From: Shimwellia pseudoproteus
GTDB taxonomy: Bacteria > Pseudomonadota > Gammaproteobacteria > Enterobacterales > Enterobacteriaceae
Assembly: GCF_016415625.1 (NCBI RefSeq)
Contig: NZ_WBXP01000028.1
Span: 1-51,145 of the forward strand
Direction: 5' to 3'
DNA length: 51,145 nucleotides
How positions within the stretch are numbered: the stretch's first letter is position 1; each line of letters begins with the position of its first letter. Below the pieces are notes generated by a model. That model saw only the letters and a program-made list of their open reading frames with translations, did not search any database and was not told the DNA's origin. A program made the position numbers and the translations under genes. This document shows, piece after piece, positions 9,372 to 19,300 of this stretch.

Positions 9372-10201
9372 TGCATTTCTCCCCGCCAGGGGGTCAGACG
9401 GCGCTGTAGCGCCCGCAGCCCCAGTTCCAGAATAAAAGCGATAATCGCAATCACCGCGATCCCGGCCAGCACCACATCGGTGGCCAGGAACTCACCGGCG
9501 GACTGCACCATAAACCCCAGGCCACGGGTGGCGGCAATCAGCTCCGATGCCACCAGAGTTGACCAGCCCACCCCCAACCCGATACGTAACCCGGTGAGGA
9601 TCTCCGGCAATGCGCCGGGCAAAATCACCAGCCACAGGATCTGCCAGCGGCTGGCCCCCAGGGACTGCGCCGCCCGGATACGTACCCGCTGGGCATTTTT
9701 TACCCCGGCAAGGGTCGACATCGCCACCGGGGCAAAAATGGATAAATAAATCAGCAGAATTTTGGCGGTTTCACCGATACCGAACCAGATAACCATCAGC
9801 GGCAAATAGGCCAGCGGCGGCACTGGGCGGTAAAGCTCAATCAGCGGGTCCAGTACACCGCGCACCGTGGGGCTCAGGCCCATCACCAGCCCCACAGGAA
9901 TGCCGATAGCCGCGGCAGCCAGCAATGCCACGGCGATGCGCCCCAGGCTGGCGGCCAGATGCTGCCACAGGGTGGCATCCATAAAACCCTGGGGCCCGGC
10001 AATCACCACCAGTTTCGCCAGTACCTGCTGTGGCGCAGGCAGAAACAGCGGCGAGATCCATCCCGCCGCGGTCACCCCCCACCAGAGCGCGACCACCGCC
10101 AGCAGCGTGATCACACTGATCCGCCCCTGGCGGGAAACGCGCCCCCACAGCAAGCGCTTACGCCCCCGGGCCAACTTGCTTTCCGGTAATACAATACTCA
10201 T
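9368..10201 (-). CDS. tauC: Taurine ABC transporter permease
   Basis: Inner-membrane permease of the taurine importer, 277 residues with about six hydrophobic helices. It has the conserved cytoplasmic EAA-type loop ([20 protein letters not shown], about residues 180-200) that docks on the TauB ATPase. Both ends overlap neighbours by four bases (tauB upstream, tauD downstream), so the operon is tightly coupled. The family includes SsuC and TauC; TauC is chosen because TauD follows. Confidence 0.94.
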   Translation of the reverse strand: MSIVLPESKLARGRKRLLWGRVSRQGRISVITLLAVVALWWGVTAAGWISPLFLPAPQQVLAKLVVIAGPQGFMDATLWQHLAASLGRIAVALLAAAAIGIPVGLVMGLSPTVRGVLDPLIELYRPVPPLAYLPLMVIWFGIGETAKILLIYLSIFAPVAMSTLAGVKNAQRVRIRAAQSLGASRWQILWLVILPGALPEILTGLRIGLGVGWSTLVASELIAATRGLGFMVQSAGEFLATDVVLAGIAVIAIIAFILELGLRALQRRLTPWRGEMQ

Positions 10202-10965
10202 GCGAACGCCTCTCCTTGATCAAATACCCGCCCCAGCACATATTCACGCATGGCAATAAATGCCGGGTCCGACTTTATTGACCGGCAGGGTTCCCCGGCC
10301 ACATAACGGCGGCCAAAATCAAGGGATAGCCGCTCCTGTACCGTGCCCGGTCCGGCAGACAACAACAGCAGGTCCGTGGCCATAAACAACGCTTCTTCAA
10401 TATCGTGAGTGATCAGCAGCATCTGCTTGCCGGTGGTATGCCACAGGCGCAGCAACAGGGTCTGGATCTGTTCCCGGGTAAACGCATCCAGCGCCCCGAG
10501 TGGCTCATCGAGCAGTAACAGCTGTGGGTCCGCCGCCAGCGCTCTGGCAATACCCACCCGCTGGCGCTGGCCGCCGGAAAGCTGCCAGACAAAACGCCGT
10601 TCGGCCCCGGCCAGCCCCACTTTTCTGAGCATGGCGCTGGCGGTCTCCCGCCGTGCAGCCTTGTCTACCCCGGCCAGCTGCAGCCCGAGGGCCACATTGT
10701 CCTGTACCGTGCGCCAGGGCAGTAATCCATCATGCTGGAAGACCACCCCGCGATCGGCCCCGGGCCCCTGTATCGCCGCCCCGTTCAGGGTAATACTCCC
10801 GGCTTCACAGGGCTGGAACCCGGCAATGATGTTCAGCAAGGTGGTTTTCCCGCTCCCGGAAGGGCCAAGCACCACCAGCAATTCCCCGGGGTTCAGGGTC
10901 AGGCTGATATCGTTCAGGACCGGTTTACCGTCATACCAGGCGCAGAGCTGTGAAATGGCTAACAT
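10198..10965 (-). CDS. tauB: Taurine ABC transporter ATPase
   Basis: ATP-binding subunit of the taurine importer, 255 residues. The Walker A motif GPSGSGKT is at residues 34-41. The Q-loop ([11 protein letters not shown]), signature LSGGQRQR, Walker B LLLLDEP and H-loop THD follow in the normal order. It starts 12 bases after tauA and overlaps tauC by four bases. Confidence 0.95.
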   Translation of the reverse strand: MLAISQLCAWYDGKPVLNDISLTLNPGELLVVLGPSGSGKTTLLNIIAGFQPCEAGSITLNGAAIQGPGADRGVVFQHDGLLPWRTVQDNVALGLQLAGVDKAARRETASAMLRKVGLAGAERRFVWQLSGGQRQRVGIARALAADPQLLLLDEPLGALDAFTREQIQTLLLRLWHTTGKQMLLITHDIEEALFMATDLLLLSAGPGTVQERLSLDFGRRYVAGEPCRSIKSDPAFIAMREYVLGRVFDQGEAFA

Positions 10966-10977
10966 AACAACCTCCGT

Positions 10978-11958
10978 TTACCGGGCCGCCCCGGGAATAA
11001 ACTCACCGGTAACAAACTGGCTGTAATCCGCGGCCACGGCGGGCACCTTGCCCTGCGCCTTCAGGAACGCGGCTGTGTCAGCGATGGCCTGGCTCACCGG
11101 GCCGGACAGCTGCGCCAGTTGTTGTCTGGCGTCCAGATAGGTGTTGCCCTTCACCAGCAGCGGAATATCCCCCTGGGGCACCCCGCTCAGGCGCGACAAC
11201 TTATTCAGGTTATCCGGCTGGGCCAGCCAGCCCTGGGGGTTGGCCAGATAGGCTTGCTGGGCATCCAGCGCACTGCGTACAAAAGCGCGGACAATATCCG
11301 GGTGCTGGCGGGCGAAATCTTTGCGCACCACCCAGACATCCAGGGTCGGCGAGCCCCACTGGCCCACCTGGCCGGAATCTGTCAGCACACTGCCGCTTTT
11401 GGCCAGCTCATTCACTGCCGGGGCCCAGACATAGGCGCCGTCGATATCCCCCCGCTGCCAGGCGGCAATAATCGCCGGGGGCTGCAAGTTGACTATCTCT
11501 ACTTGCTTCGGGTCTATCCCCCAGTGCTTAAGGGCAGCCAGCAGGCTGTAGTGGGTGGTGGAGATAAACGGCACGGCAATGCGCTTGCCGATCAGATCCT
11601 GCGGTGAGGTGATATTTTTCTTTACCACCAGCGCTTCGGAGCTACCCAACTGCGAGGCCAGCAAAAATACCTCAATCGGCACCTGCTGGCTGGCAGCCAC
11701 CGCCAGCGGGCTGGAGCCAATGTTGCCAATCTGCACATCCCCGGAGGCCAGCGCCCGGACAACCCCGGCACCGCTGTCAAACTTTCGCCAGTCAACGCTG
11801 GCACCACTCAGGCGGGCGAAGGTGTTATCGGCCTGGGCCACTTTGGCCGGCTCTGCGGAGGTCTGCCAGGCGACGGTCACGGTAGTGGCCTGGGCCTGGG
11901 CCGCCAGCAATGCGAATACAGCCAGCAATGTTGTGGTAAATGCGGTGATTCTTGCCAT
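10978..11958 (-). CDS. tauA: Taurine-binding periplasmic protein
   Basis: Solute-binding protein that delivers taurine to TauBC, 326 residues. The N-terminal signal peptide (about residues 1-24, ending AQAQA) is followed by TTVTVAWQ, and the SsuA/THI5-like fold is seen in KRIAVPFISTTHYSLL and GDIDGAYVWAP. The ribosome binding site AGAGGGGAAG is strong. It is the first gene of the operon, with an upstream gap shared with the divergent outer-membrane gene. Expression is expected under sulfur limitation through CysB and Cbl; that is family knowledge, not seen here. Confidence 0.95.
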   Translation of the reverse strand: MARITAFTTTLLAVFALLAAQAQATTVTVAWQTSAEPAKVAQADNTFARLSGASVDWRKFDSGAGVVRALASGDVQIGNIGSSPLAVAASQQVPIEVFLLASQLGSSEALVVKKNITSPQDLIGKRIAVPFISTTHYSLLAALKHWGIDPKQVEIVNLQPPAIIAAWQRGDIDGAYVWAPAVNELAKSGSVLTDSGQVGQWGSPTLDVWVVRKDFARQHPDIVRAFVRSALDAQQAYLANPQGWLAQPDNLNKLSRLSGVPQGDIPLLVKGNTYLDARQQLAQLSGPVSQAIADTAAFLKAQGKVPAVAADYSQFVTGEFIPGAAR

Positions 11959-12409
11959 CTCTCTTCCCCTCTGATTGTTATCGGGGAAGTATTCCGTGGA
12001 ACCGGGGTGGCAATGAAGGAATCAATATTTATGACTCATAGCCATTTGTACTTAGATAAATTACGCAATAACAAAGTGATTTTTGGTGAATGGGACAGCC
12101 CGCTTTTTTTTTCACAACGCCAGCGGATCCGGCACCATTAGCAGCACATTATGAAAGCCGGGCGCAGCGGAGATACGCTATGATTCCCGCTTCCCCGCTG
12201 GCTGTCCCTGCAAATTATCTGTTCCGACGTGCCGCCTGCTCCCGCAATGTCCTCCACTGGCCGTGATGCCAGTGCATCGTCATGGCGTGCAGCCCGGGCC
12301 GCCACGCCAGTACCACCCGCCAGGACAGCAGCGCTGCCAGATTATGATTATGTTGTGCCGGTGACATGGCAATTCACCGCATTATGCACATGCCAGGGGT
12401 AAGCCGTTT
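11959..12409. other. Divergent intergenic region between tauA and the outer-membrane lipoprotein gene
   Basis: An AT-rich block at 12020-12090 probably holds the tau promoter and Cbl/CysB sites, though I could not place a confident -35/-10. A nine-T run at 12104-12112 has no stem in front of it. The part at 12215-12367 carries a small minus-strand open frame listed separately. Confidence 0.5.
12215..12367 (-). CDS. Possible 50-residue basic small protein
   Basis: An open frame of 51 codons runs on the minus strand from ATG at 12367 to TAA at 12215. The product is rich in Arg, His and Trp (begins MSPAQHNHNL, contains HWHHGQW, ends ARRNR) and has the GC-rich codon use of neighbouring genes. 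GGTGA stands nine bases before the ATG. It is divergent from the outer-membrane lipoprotein gene. I do not recognise it and cannot exclude a chance frame. Confidence 0.35.
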   Translation of the reverse strand: MSPAQHNHNLAALLSWRVVLAWRPGLHAMTMHWHHGQWRTLREQAARRNR

Positions 12410-13777
12410 ATGTTTCGAATGAGTCTGTTATTTCTCTCTTTACTGACCGCCGGTTGCGTGTCACTGGATCCCGACTACCACAAACCGGCCCCGCCGATCC
12501 CGGCGGTCTGGTCCGGCACGCAAAACGGCGCGGCGGCCCCGGCAGTACTGCGCGACTGGCAGGAAGTGGTCACCGATGCGCGGCTCAAAAGCGTGGTGCA
12601 GACCGCCCTGACCAATAACCGGGATGTCCAAAAAGCCATTGCCGATATCGATGCCGCCCGGGCCTTATATGGCGAACAGCGATCCGACTTGTTCCCGTCC
12701 CTCGATGCCGGCCTGAGCACCACCCGCAGCCGCAGTCTGGCCGCCGGTTATGGCACCAGCAGTAGCGCGGTGGGTACCGCCAGCTTCGAACTGGACCTGT
12801 TTGGCCGTAACCAGAGCCTGTCCCGGGCCGCAAAAGAGGTCTGGCTGGCCAGTGAATTTACGGCACAAAATACCCGCCTCACTCTGGTGGCCGAAATTAC
12901 CACCGCCTGGGTCACCATGGCGGCGGACAACAGCAACCTGGCGCTGGCCCAGGAAATCATGAACAGTGCGCAGGACTCCCTGAACATCGTTAAACGCCAG
13001 CAGCGCGTTGGTGTGGCCTCGGTGACGGATGTCAGCGAAGCGATGAGCGTTTACCAGCAGGCCCGCTCGGCAGTGGCCAGCTACCGCACCGTGGTGATGC
13101 AGGATAAAAACGCCCTCGATCTGCTGGCCGGGCAATCGCTGCCCGCCAGTGTGCTGCCGGGCACCCTGGAAAGCCTGAACACCAACACCATTGTTCTGGT
13201 CCCGGCGGGGGTGTCCTCCTCAGTGCTGCTGCGCCGCCCGGATATTCAGGAAGCGGAGCATCAGTTAAAGAGCGCCAATGCGGATATCGGTGCCGCCCGG
13301 GCTAACTTCTTCCCCAGCATCTCGCTGACCGGGACAGCCGGCTACGCCAGCGGCCCCCTCGGGCAGCTGTGGGGCCACGGGATGAATATCTGGTCATTTA
13401 CGCCGTCAATCTCACTGCCTATTTTCAATGGCGGCCTGAATGAGTCCCAGCTGCACTACGCTGAAGCCGAGAAAAAAGCCATGGTGGCCAGCTATGAAAA
13501 ATCCATTCAGAGCGCCTTCCGTGACGTGTCCGATGCCCTGGCGCGCCGCTCCACGCTGGATGAGCAGCTGGATGCCCAGCGCCAGTACGTTGCCGCAGAA
13601 CAGCAAACCCTGGATGTCGCGGAACAGCGCTATAAAGAAGGGGTGGGTGATTATCTGACGGTACTGACCGCCCGGCGCACCCTGTGGAGCGCCCAGCGGC
13701 AGTTAATTGCCCTGCAACAAACTAACTTTGATAACCGCATTACCCTGTGGCAGTCCCTTGGGGGCGGCGTCAACTGA
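12410..13777 (+). CDS. Outer-membrane efflux lipoprotein (NodT/OprM-type TolC family)
   Basis: A 455-residue outer-membrane channel. A lipoprotein signal ends in LTAGC (Cys16), then comes SLDPDYHKPAPPIPAVW, the usual N terminus of RND outer-membrane factors. Two OEP repeats follow, with recognisable sequences at LRRPDIQEAEHQL and ARANFFPSISLTGTAGY. AGGGGTAAG precedes the chosen ATG. Relatives normally sit beside a membrane-fusion protein and an RND or MFS pump, but none is adjacent, so this is an orphan channel that may serve a pump encoded elsewhere. Confidence 0.9.
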   Translation: MFRMSLLFLSLLTAGCVSLDPDYHKPAPPIPAVWSGTQNGAAAPAVLRDWQEVVTDARLKSVVQTALTNNRDVQKAIADIDAARALYGEQRSDLFPSLDAGLSTTRSRSLAAGYGTSSSAVGTASFELDLFGRNQSLSRAAKEVWLASEFTAQNTRLTLVAEITTAWVTMAADNSNLALAQEIMNSAQDSLNIVKRQQRVGVASVTDVSEAMSVYQQARSAVASYRTVVMQDKNALDLLAGQSLPASVLPGTLESLNTNTIVLVPAGVSSSVLLRRPDIQEAEHQLKSANADIGAARANFFPSISLTGTAGYASGPLGQLWGHGMNIWSFTPSISLPIFNGGLNESQLHYAEAEKKAMVASYEKSIQSAFRDVSDALARRSTLDEQLDAQRQYVAAEQQTLDVAEQRYKEGVGDYLTVLTARRTLWSAQRQLIALQQTNFDNRITLWQSLGGGVN

Positions 13778-13807
13778 TCGGGCTATCTCTGGCGGTGTCG
13801 CGCCCGG

Positions 13808-13831
13808 TCACGGCCTGCATTCAGGCCGTGA
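13808..13831. terminator. Bidirectional terminator hairpin
   Basis: TCACGGCCTG (13808-13817) and CAGGCCGTGA (13822-13831) form a perfect 10-bp stem with a CATT loop between two convergent genes. No strong U-run is present. Confidence 0.6.
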
Positions 13832-13846
13832 TATCAGGCGCCAGGT

Positions 13847-14761
13847 TCAACTGAGTTTGTACCCCGGCTGGCTCACCTCGGCACATAATGCCCTGATCCA
13901 CTGGTGGGCCGGGTCCCGGTGGACACGCTCATGCCAGGCCATACTTTTGGTAAAGCCCGGCACCGCCAGCGGTGTCTCCATAATCACCATATGATCGTGG
14001 CGGCAGGCCAGGCGGCGCGGCACCACCGCCACCATATCAGTGACCCGTAAAATTTCCGGCAAGACCAGGAAGCTATTCACCGTTAACCCTACCCGGCGGC
14101 TGCGCCCCATCGCCGACAGCGCATCATCGGTTGGCCCCCGGAAACTGCCGTGGCTGGACACCAGCACATGTTCCAGGGCGCAGAACGCATCCAGCGTCAG
14201 CGCGGCGGCCCCGGCCTGGGGGTGGCTGGCGCGCATCATGCAAACATACTCTTCCTGGTACAGGGCCTGGCCGTGTAAATCCTCCGGGGTGGTCTGTGGG
14301 GTAACCAGCGCCATATCCACCTCCCCTTGTTCCAGCTGGCGCGCCAGCCGCGGATGATCCACCGGCACCACCGCCCCCCGGATCCCCGGCGCCTGTTTTT
14401 TCAGGGCCGCCATCAGCGGCACCACAATCGTCTTCAGGGCGTAGTCCGTGGCGGCAATGGTGTAGGTCATCCGGGCCTCCCGGGGCGCGAATACCGCCGG
14501 TGCCAGCAACACGGAAATATCGTTCAGCACCTGTTTAACCGGCCCGGCCAGGGTCAGCGCCCGTGCGGTTGGCACCATGCCGCGCTGGGCGCGGATAAAC
14601 AGCGGATCGTCAAAAAAATCCCGCAACCGGGTTAACATCGCGCTCACCGCAGGCTGGGTCAGCGACAACCGCTGGGCAGCCCGGGTCACACTGCCTTCAT
14701 CCAGCAGGGCATCCAGGGTTTTAAGCAAATTAAGATCGAGGGTTCTGATATCAGAACGCAT
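13847..14761 (-). CDS. LysR-family transcriptional regulator (NodD/NahR-like)
   Basis: A 304-residue LysR regulator. The N-terminal winged helix-turn-helix (LDLNLLKTLDALLDEGSVTRAAQRLSLTQ, residues 9-37) is typical of the NodD/NahR/YbeF-like branch. The effector-binding domain starts near residue 95 and includes the ATDYALKT motif of this branch. It lies between the convergent outer-membrane lipoprotein gene and the end of the cellulose operon. Its target is not evident, since no divergent partner gene is present. Confidence 0.9.
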   Translation of the reverse strand: MRSDIRTLDLNLLKTLDALLDEGSVTRAAQRLSLTQPAVSAMLTRLRDFFDDPLFIRAQRGMVPTARALTLAGPVKQVLNDISVLLAPAVFAPREARMTYTIAATDYALKTIVVPLMAALKKQAPGIRGAVVPVDHPRLARQLEQGEVDMALVTPQTTPEDLHGQALYQEEYVCMMRASHPQAGAAALTLDAFCALEHVLVSSHGSFRGPTDDALSAMGRSRRVGLTVNSFLVLPEILRVTDMVAVVPRRLACRHDHMVIMETPLAVPGFTKSMAWHERVHRDPAHQWIRALCAEVSQPGYKLS

Positions 14762-14827
14762 GATAGGTACCGTGCAGGCTAATAAAAATATGATATGGCT
14801 ATGCTAGCTAGCTCCGTCTGGCTTGTC

Positions 14828-14857
14828 CACAACGGGCCCCCTAAAGCGCCCGTTGTG
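14828..14857 (-). terminator. Hairpin at the end of the cellulose operon
   Basis: CACAACGGGC (14828-14837) pairs with GCCCGTTGTG (14848-14857) just after the bcsZ stop at 14866. The stem is perfect over 10 bp. There is no long U-run on the minus strand. Confidence 0.6.
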
Positions 14858-14865
14858 CTACCAGG

Positions 14866-15876
14866 CTAGTGATGGGCATTGCGGGCGATAGCCACCAGCA
14901 GTTTCAGGCTGGCAGAATAGTAATCATCCCCCGCTGTCACCGCCACATCGCCGCTAAGGCTGGCATCCTCCATCACCAGATCACGCACCGCCAGCAGGCC
15001 ACCCGCCATCATATAAGGCGCGCGCTGATTATTGCTGACATCAACCCAGGCCGGGGTGTGTTCCCGGTCGGTTTGTGACCACCACTGGTGCCAGACCGCC
15101 AGGTTGCTATTGGCGGGATCGGCCCACCACAGGTAGAGCGGCACGCGGATGGCATCATAGCTGGACCGGGCAGGCCAGGCTTTTGCCGGTGAGGTATTCC
15201 CTTGCGCAGACAGGTAGACCCAGTCACTGGGTAAATGCGGCGATCCGAACTGCATCTTTGCCAGCAGGCGCTGGCTATCGGCAATCAGTTTTTGCCATAC
15301 CGCCAGGTGGGTATGCCGGGCAAAATCCTGCCAGGCGGGCAGGACAAAATAAGACGGGTTGAGCACAATACCGTTTTGCCGCTTAAACCCTTTTTCGCCG
15401 GGTAGCATCACCGTATAACCCGCATAGTTGATCACCATGGATTTGATCAGCGCGGCCTGGATAGCGTCAGAGGCCTGCTGGTAACCCGGCTCCCGCCATT
15501 TATCCGCCGCCTGCATCAGCGCCCAGGCAATCAGCGTATCACCGTCGGTGGCGTTGTTTTTATCCGCCACCGGGTCACTGGCCACCGGGTTAAACTGCCA
15601 GTAAAACAGACCATTTTGTGGGTTACGCAGATTGTCACGGGTCCAGTTCCAGATGGCATCAAACGCCGGCTTATCATTCGCCTGGAGGGCAAACAGCATC
15701 CCGAACCCCTGGCCTTCGGTATGGCTGATATTATGATTACCGCTGTCCACAATGCGGCCATCCGGCATCAGAAAACGCACTTTAAAGTGCGGCCAGTCAA
15801 CGGTCTCGCCCCAGGAGACAGGGCTGAATAACGCCGTCATCAACAGTGTCAGTAACAATAAAGCCCGTGGCAGCAT
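14866..15876 (-). CDS. bcsZ: Periplasmic endo-1,4-beta-glucanase (GH8)
   Basis: Cellulase of the bcs operon that trims the nascent glucan in the periplasm. The protein has 336 residues: a signal peptide (about 1-23, ...SWG), then the GH8 catalytic core with the acid Glu54 in HTEGQGFGM and the NATDGDTLIAWAL segment near residues 108-120. It is the last gene of the operon, 27 bases after bcsD. It is somewhat shorter than the E. coli protein (about 368 residues), mainly at the C terminus as far as can be judged. Confidence 0.94.
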   Translation of the reverse strand: MLPRALLLLTLLMTALFSPVSWGETVDWPHFKVRFLMPDGRIVDSGNHNISHTEGQGFGMLFALQANDKPAFDAIWNWTRDNLRNPQNGLFYWQFNPVASDPVADKNNATDGDTLIAWALMQAADKWREPGYQQASDAIQAALIKSMVINYAGYTVMLPGEKGFKRQNGIVLNPSYFVLPAWQDFARHTHLAVWQKLIADSQRLLAKMQFGSPHLPSDWVYLSAQGNTSPAKAWPARSSYDAIRVPLYLWWADPANSNLAVWHQWWSQTDREHTPAWVDVSNNQRAPYMMAGGLLAVRDLVMEDASLSGDVAVTAGDDYYSASLKLLVAIARNAHH

Positions 15877-15903
15877 CTGGCTCTCCTTCAGTGATCAATA
15901 GCG

Positions 15904-16386
15904 TTACCCCTGGTAACGAAACTGGATATCGGAAACCCCGTAGATATGGTCCCGTCGTAATCGCACGTGTGGTGCCGCGCGCAGGGTTGTCAGCCACGCC
16001 CCGTACATCCCCTCAAGGATGGCGCTGAAGGCATTACACCAGCGGTGCTGTTCATGGGAGTCCTGCTGCGCCCGGGCCACCGGTAACCCCCGGTGGCGCA
16101 GTAACATCCCCTGCCCGGCCAGGTCAATTTCAATGGTGCCCCAGTTAAAATGGGCCAGCAGGCGGTTAATGGCATCCTCCAGATCCCCCACCGTTTCGCA
16201 GGCCGGTAGCGGATAGCGGGACGCCATCTGGCAGCCCATGTCCTGTAAAAACGGCCGGCATTCCTGCTCGCCAACATTGCCTATCATCCCGTCGACCATA
16301 ATGGTCAGCAAATCAAACCAGCCCTCTGGCGTCTGCTGCTGTTGGTAATAGCGCAATAAGGTCCCGTGCAGTGCGTCTGTTGTCAT
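15904..16386 (-). CDS. bcsD: Cellulose synthase subunit D
   Basis: A 160-residue protein of the BcsD/AxCeSD family, which forms octameric periplasmic rings that help arrange crystalline cellulose in type I systems. The recognisable features are the N-terminal YYQQQQTPEGWFDLLTIMV helix, the central AINRLLAHFNWGTIEID strand-helix, and the C-terminal WCNAFSAILEGMYGAWL helix. It has no signal peptide, as usual for the family. It starts two bases after bcsC. Its presence makes this a type I (bcsD-containing) operon, unlike the type II bcsEFG locus of E. coli K-12. Confidence 0.92.
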   Translation of the reverse strand: MTTDALHGTLLRYYQQQQTPEGWFDLLTIMVDGMIGNVGEQECRPFLQDMGCQMASRYPLPACETVGDLEDAINRLLAHFNWGTIEIDLAGQGMLLRHRGLPVARAQQDSHEQHRWCNAFSAILEGMYGAWLTTLRAAPHVRLRRDHIYGVSDIQFRYQG

Positions 16387-16388
16387 TA

Positions 16389-19300
16389 TTAACGATCCCC
16401 GAACATATAGCGGAAATAAACCTGGGCAGCACTCTCGTTGTAATCCCCAAAGGTGTCATAGGTCACTTTGCCGCCGACCATCAGATCTTTATTCACGTTG
16501 TAATCGACGTTAGCGTGCAGGTTATAGCCGGTGCCGTTCTCGCTTTTACCGTCGTACCACGCCTCTTTAGCTTGCCCGGCATTGACATAATCCTCCAGCT
16601 GGGACTGCAACGATGAATTCCCCGGGAAGTACGGGGCCGAATCCTGGCTGTAGGACTGGTAGCCCAGCGCGCCGCCCACGGACATTTTCCAGTTCGAGAA
16701 GGTCTGGCTGTAGTCCACCGGGAAAGAGACGCTGACATAGTTTTGCGGGCTGAAATAGCCCCCGTGGCCATAACTGAAGTTGCTAAGATTTTTCGAGAAA
16801 TCCATATAGCTGAGGCTAATCCCGGTTTTCAGCTCCCGATCATCTGAACGCAGCGGCCGCAGGTAGAACCCCGCGGACCCGGTGACGCTGCTGTTGCTCT
16901 GGATATTGTCACCAATATAGCTCCAGCCGCCGCCCCCCAGATAAAAGCCCGCATCGCCGTCATCGTAACTGAGCTGAACGCTGCCCCCATTACGGGTCAC
17001 CTGGCCCCAGTGCTTACCGGTAAACTTATCAAACGCCCCCACGTAGCTGAGCAGGCTGTCGGTCACCGCCCGACGTTCACCAGTGAAAATCAGCTTCACA
17101 TAGTCGGTTAACTGCGGTGACCACTGGACCCCGCCCACCACACTGCTGAGATCCGGCCCCAGCGGGGTAGTACCGATATCCAGTTTATAACTGTCCCCGC
17201 GCAGGGTGGCCCCGACCTCCACACCGGACTCATTCTGCGAGCCCTGGGAGGGCGCATCTTCCAGTTGGTCGTTCGCATAGGTGGAGTGCCCAAGGGCGGC
17301 GGTATTTTGCCCCTGCATAATCGCCCCGGTGCCGAACCGCCGGCTGGCATCCCCGGACGGGCTACCGGCGCTGAGGGTGACCGGGGTGACGTTCAGCTCA
17401 AGCCGCGCATCACCAAAGGGCACCGTTGACCACTGGAGCGGTACCCGCCCTTCGGTAAGTTTGCTCAGGCCGTTTTCCCCGTCCCGGCCCCGTACCGACA
17501 TGTCGCTGCGCACCCAACTGGCGGTTTTCTCATCCAGTTGCTGGATCATCTGGTCAATCTGGCGCAACTGACTGCTCTGGGCGGTTTCCACCGGAATATC
17601 CGGCCGTACGGTGCCCGGCGGCGCGGTTTGCGGGTCCCTGGATTGTTGATCCACCTGCCAGGGCATCGATATGCCATAAACAGAAGCACTCGGGGTCGTC
17701 CGGCTGGTGGTGGACGTGGTGCTGAACGGGTTGTCCGCCAGCACCATACCGCCAATAACCGGTGTACTGCCGGGGCCGCTGCCAACGCTGGCAGACTGTA
17801 AGCCCAGCACCTGGCCACGGGCGCTACGCAACAGCGCCAGTGCCTGCTGATGATTACCGTCCGCCTCTTCAATGCGGGCCAGCAATATTTTGCGCTGTGG
17901 GGTACTGGTATCGCGCAACCCGGCCGCCAGCTGGCGGGCCCGCTCAACATTATCGGCCGCCAGCGCCACATCAATGGCCCCGGCCCGGGCATCCTGGGTG
18001 GGGGTGTCCCGGGTCATCAGGTAGTCATACACCACCCCGGCTTCTTTGTTCATCTTGCCGGACTGGTAGAGCCGGGCCATAGCGAACATCAGATCGGTAT
18101 TTTGCGGGTCCTGCTGCATGGCGCGGATCAGCCGGTCATACGCGGCGGCATAATTGCCGGACTCACGCAGCCGGTCGGCCTCATTAATCACATAGCCATT
18201 TTGTAGCCCCGCCAGCTGGGTTGGGGTACTGCGGGCCTGCAATTCAGGATTTGCCAGCCACTGGCTGGCCTGGGCATTCATCCCCGCCTGGTTAAGTACC
18301 GCTATCTGATCGGCATAATCCCCGGCATTGCCCTGGACCCCCCGGGCCATATTGCGCTGTACCACCGCAACCGCCCCGCTCAGATCCCCAGACTTGGCCA
18401 GCAACTGCGCCAGTTTACCGGCATCCGCCGGGCTATCCGGGTTACTGTCCCCCATCGCCCGCAGCGTATTACGCGCCGCGTTGATATTCCCGGTTGCCAG
18501 ATAACTTTCCGCCGTAGCCATTTGGCCGTTAAACGTGATCCGCCGGGCGAGGCTGTTCATATCCCGGTTACGGCTGGCGGGCGGAATACGCGCCAGCACC
18601 GCGCCGGCCTGTTGCCAGGCCCCGCGATCGCTGAGGAATAACGCCGCCGCATACAGCGAGCTGGCCCCGGCGCCCGGCCGGTAGAGCGGTTCAATAACCG
18701 AGGTCGCCTCAGCGCGGTTGCCGTTTTTATCCAGCTGACGGGCCAGATCCAGCCGCAGCCACGGATCCCCTGGCACCCGGTTGACCCCCTGGCGCAAGAG
18801 CGCAATAGCCTGTTCAGTATCGCCGCGATCCGCAGCCTGCTGGGCCTGGCGGCGGAGAGGGTCCCCCGGAGATCCGCCCCCGGCACGGGGCTGTAACCGG
18901 GCCTGAAGCGCGGGCGATAACGTCCGCAGCACGCTCTGGGCCTGGTCGGTTTTGTTCTGCTCCCGCAGCACATAGTAGAGGTTTTCTTTCGCCGCGGCGT
19001 TATCCGGTGAATCCTGGAGCAGTGCGCGCAGGGTTTGCTCTGCCTGGGGGTAATCTTTGTTATGGCGCAGGACATCCGCCCGGAACAGTTTTGCCGCATT
19101 GCCGCGCTCGCCGGTCTGGCCCGCCAGCGGCGCACTCAGGGCCAGCGCCTGGCTAATATTGCCCTGTTTATACGCCTGCTGGGCCTGGGATAGTTTGCCA
19201 TAAAAATCCGCATCCGCCGCCTGGTTCTGGCGGCTGGCAGACTGCTCGCCCCCCTGGCTGGCAGAGCGCTGTAAGTATTGCGCGGCCCCGGCGTAATCCC

